Below, in pieces: positions 5,741 through 5,811 of a stretch of DNA of 5,811 nt (its first letter is position 1; each line of letters opens with the position of its first letter). Source of the DNA: Pelagibius sp041565695 (GTDB taxonomy: Bacteria; Pseudomonadota; Alphaproteobacteria; Kiloniellales; Kiloniellaceae). The stretch lies in contig JBFGUI010000240.1 in assembly GCA_041565695.1 (NCBI GenBank), forward strand, positions 1-5,811, read 5' to 3'. The position numbers were made by a program, and so were the translations under genes. The notes beneath the pieces were generated by a model, which saw only the letters and a program-made list of their open reading frames with translations, was not told the origin of the DNA and ran no database searches.

Positions 5741-5811
5741 ATGTACAAGTCCCTTCTCGCCACTTCCGTTGGCTGCGCCATGCTGCTCGGGGGTGCCCTG
5801 AGCGCCGCCGC
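5741..5811 (+). CDS. Start of an exported protein, 3' end missing
   Basis: Twenty-three codons are visible before the window ends: MYKSLLATS, a hydrophobic run VGCAMLLGGAL, then SAA. This is a Sec signal peptide with one lysine at the N-terminus and a likely cleavage site at or just past the edge. C12 sits inside the hydrophobic core, not at a lipobox, so a lipoprotein is unlikely. The ribosome binding site and long divergent regulatory region suggest a controlled, separately transcribed gene. By analogy with Pseudomonas clusters holding similar kinases and regulators, a PQQ-dependent alcohol dehydrogenase or another periplasmic oxidation protein is a guess; nothing in the visible residues identifies it. 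Confidence 0.65.
   Translation, partial: MYKSLLATSVGCAMLLGGALSAA

Overview
The window is GC-rich throughout its genes, with strongly GC-biased third codon positions, closely spaced genes and Gram-negative style exported proteins. This fits a high-GC proteobacterium, most likely an alphaproteobacterium of the Rhodospirillales type. That placement is inferred from composition and gene families and was not tested by search.

Layout. (1) Bases 1-1027, plus strand: two exported proteins of unknown function. The first is cut by the left edge; the second is a small protein with four cysteines in its mature part. They overlap by one base (TGATG). (2) Bases 1028-1174: a short gap with a strong GC-rich hairpin, a second small hairpin and an 8-bp tandem repeat. 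(3) Bases 1175-4680, plus strand: a two-gene signalling operon. A soluble FIST-domain protein overlaps by 4 bases (GTGA) a soluble hybrid histidine kinase with a coiled coil, two PAS-like regions, HisKA, HATPase and a C-terminal receiver; the kinase resembles the NahK/ErcS' group. (4) Bases 4623-5312, minus strand: a LuxR/NarL-type response regulator whose 3' end runs 58 bp into the kinase gene. (5) Bases 5313-5740: a 428-bp non-coding region between the divergent regulator and the next gene, with a perfect 15-bp palindrome, an AT-rich island with direct and inverted repeats, and a GC-rich leader. (6) Bases 5741-5811: the first 23 codons of another exported protein, cut by the right edge.

How it may work. 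The kinase has no membrane segments and the FIST protein is also cytoplasmic. The FIST protein may detect a small molecule and pass the signal to the kinase, which would use its receiver in a phosphorelay ending on the LuxR-type regulator. In Pseudomonas, related soluble hybrid kinases and LuxR-type regulators (ErcS', ErbR/AgmR, ExaE) control PQQ-dependent alcohol oxidation. By analogy the flanking exported proteins could be the periplasmic oxidation machinery and the truncated right-hand gene its main enzyme, but the sequence inside the window does not prove this. No RNA genes, insertion sequences, CRISPR arrays or phage features were seen.
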